This document shows, in pieces, positions 62,971 to 64,000 of a DNA stretch of 64,000 bases. The number at the start of each line of letters is the position of its first letter. The stretch's first letter is position 1. Origin of the DNA: an uncultured Tenacibaculum sp. Its GTDB lineage: Bacteria > Bacteroidota > Bacteroidia > Flavobacteriales > Flavobacteriaceae. The stretch spans positions 124,001 through 188,000 of the forward strand of contig NZ_CANNBW010000003.1 in the NCBI RefSeq assembly GCF_947502995.1. The letters are read 5' to 3'. The notes beneath the pieces are model-generated. The model saw nothing but the letters and a program-made list of their open reading frames with translations. It made no database searches and was not told the DNA's origin. Both the position numbers and the translations under genes were made by a program.

Positions 62971-63381
62971 ATGAACAATGAAAAACTCTTTAGCATTCTA
63001 AAACATTATGCAGATGAAATAGAAGGAAATGAAGGATATTGGAATTTTCAAATTAATGAGATTGCTTTTATGTGTTTAACAGATAAGCTTCATAACAGAA
63101 TGCGAATTATAGCTCCAATTTCTGAAGCAAACGACCTAACAGATACACAATTAAAAAAATGTATGGAAGCTAATTTTCATACAACATTAGATATTCGTTA
63201 TGCTATTTCTGACGACATTCTGTGGGCGGCTTTTATTCATCCGCTAAAAGAGTTAACAGAACATCAAATAATTGATGCACTTTCTCAAGTATATTCTGGC
63301 GTAAGAACTTTTGGCTCTACATACAGTAGTGGTTCTTTAAGTTTTTTAACTGAAGAAGAACGTAAATTTCGATTTAATTAA
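62971..63381 (+). CDS. YbjN-like / secretion-chaperone-fold protein of unknown function
   Basis: A 136-residue soluble protein; the order helix (LFSILKHYADEI), strands (YWNFQINEIAFMCLTD, MRIIAPI), helix (DTQLKKCMEANFH), strands (DIRYAISDDILWAAFIHPL), helix (EHQIIDALSQVYSG) is the alpha/beta layout of YbjN and type III secretion chaperone-like proteins. The ATG at 62971 (MNNEKLFS) fits the start of the first helix; an in-frame ATG at 62944 would add nine residues. It is followed by the DUF1684 gene after 27 bases. Confidence 0.75.
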   Translation: MNNEKLFSILKHYADEIEGNEGYWNFQINEIAFMCLTDKLHNRMRIIAPISEANDLTDTQLKKCMEANFHTTLDIRYAISDDILWAAFIHPLKELTEHQIIDALSQVYSGVRTFGSTYSSGSLSFLTEEERKFRFN

Positions 63382-63408
63382 TTCAACTTATTTTATTAGC
63401 ACTTATTT

Positions 63409-64000
63409 ATGAAGAAAGTTATTACATTTCTTTTCTTATGTATACTAATTATATCTTGTGATTCTGGAAAAAGAAAACCTTTAGGAAAATCTGAATTTCA
63501 ACGTAAAATGAACACTAAATTTAAAGATGCTTCAACTTCTCCTTTAACTAAAAGTGGTTTACGAAAATTTAAAGGTTTAGCTTTTTTCCCTATTAATGAG
63601 AAATTTAAAGTTTCAGCGAAATTAACTAAAACTCCAAACGGAAAAGTGTTTAACTTTCCTACAACCACTTCGGAAACTGTAAAATATAAAAAGTACGGTG
63701 TTATTCAATTTTCAATAGATGGGAAAGACTTTGAATTAGATATTTACAAAGATCCAAACCCAAGAATTGATTATAAAAACCACTTATTTCTTCCTTTTTT
63801 AGATGAAACTAATGGAAAAGGTTCTTATGGTGGTGGTCGTTTTATTGATGTTTTAACTACAGATATTAAAGAAGATGGAACGGTTACTATAGATTTCAAT
63901 AAAGCTTATAATCCTTATTGTGCGTACAATAAGCTCTATTCTTGTCCGATTACGCCAAGAAATAATTCTTTAGCTATTGCAATTGAAGCCGGAGTGATGG
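63409..64000 (+). CDS. DUF1684-family lipoprotein (partial)
   Basis: The first 197 codons are present and the gene runs off the right edge. It begins MKKVITFLFLCILIISCDSG, a lipoprotein signal with Cys17. The last visible part, FNKAYNPYCAYNKLYSCPITPRNNSLAIAIEAG, carries the DUF1684 signature (N-P-x-C-A-Y..Y-x-C-P-x-x-x-x-N-x-L-x-x-x-I-x-x-G; given here in parts: AYNPYCAYN and YSCPITPRNN), with FLPFLDETNGKGSYGGGRF near 126-144. The function of DUF1684 proteins is unknown. Confidence 0.9.
   Translation, partial: MKKVITFLFLCILIISCDSGKRKPLGKSEFQRKMNTKFKDASTSPLTKSGLRKFKGLAFFPINEKFKVSAKLTKTPNGKVFNFPTTTSETVKYKKYGVIQFSIDGKDFELDIYKDPNPRIDYKNHLFLPFLDETNGKGSYGGGRFIDVLTTDIKEDGTVTIDFNKAYNPYCAYNKLYSCPITPRNNSLAIAIEAGVM

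Overview
The window comes from a member of the Flavobacteriaceae (phylum Bacteroidota), probably a marine one; this is an inference from gene content, not from a marker tree. It has very AT-rich DNA, a complete gldKLMN cluster (motor and ring of the type IX secretion system, T9SS), two proteins with T9SS type A C-terminal sorting domains, an HYC_CC_PP-family protein, GldK/LptE lipoproteins, promoters of the Bacteroidota TAnnTTTG type, and starts without Shine-Dalgarno sequences. No rRNA, tRNA, insertion sequence, prophage or CRISPR array was seen.

Layout. 1-3620 (minus): a LytS/LytTR-type two-component operon running into a small secreted protein and a gamma-carbonic-anhydrase-like protein cut by the window edge. 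3826-10869: a SIMPL protein, then an operon ABC-F / TPR / PLP deaminase-like / LysM-glucosaminidase, DUF983 and a FAD oxidoreductase. 10959-16883: two tandem membrane paralogues of unknown function converge on an atypical Hsp70 with a tiny GrpE-like partner. 16986-25291 (minus): topA, a degenerate arginase-family gene, then gldK-L-M-N. 25495-31907 (plus): miaB, a sigma-54 activator without a sensor domain, lptE, a TPR gene, secG, groES, groEL. 32020-38908: LamG lipoprotein, an orphan gene, a hybrid-free histidine kinase/response regulator pair, and a three-gene HMA / TonB receptor / HYC_CC_PP operon. 39029-51595: polyprenyl synthase, two large macroglobulin-like (MG2) secreted paralogues, a membrane protein, rlmN, glutathione peroxidase, flavodoxin-fold oxidoreductase with a Crp-type regulator, queA and aroA. 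51637-58953: two convergent BNR/sortilin-type propeller proteins. 59320-64000: small membrane protein, MazG-like hydrolase, GH8 glycosidase, MFS exporter, a YbjN-like protein and a DUF1684 lipoprotein running off the end.

How it fits together. The GldKLMN motor would export the T9SS-tagged GH8 enzyme and the 1377-residue propeller protein. The groESL region sits in a long housekeeping operon for envelope and protein export functions. The HMA/TonB/HYC trio looks like a metal-handling set.

Most interesting observation: the MFS exporter gene is preceded by a 24-codon leader ORF (62829-62755, minus) containing Arg-Pro-Pro, a 14-bp helix spanning the ORF, and a strong intrinsic terminator only 23 nt before the exporter start. 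A 13-nt stretch at the end of the leader ORF repeats the terminator 5' arm and loop with one mismatch. This has the architecture of a translation-controlled attenuator. Secondary interests are the Hsp70/mini-GrpE module with its neighbouring paralogues, the vicinal-cysteine trio, and a perfect 14-bp inverted repeat bracketing the upstream region of the GH8 gene.
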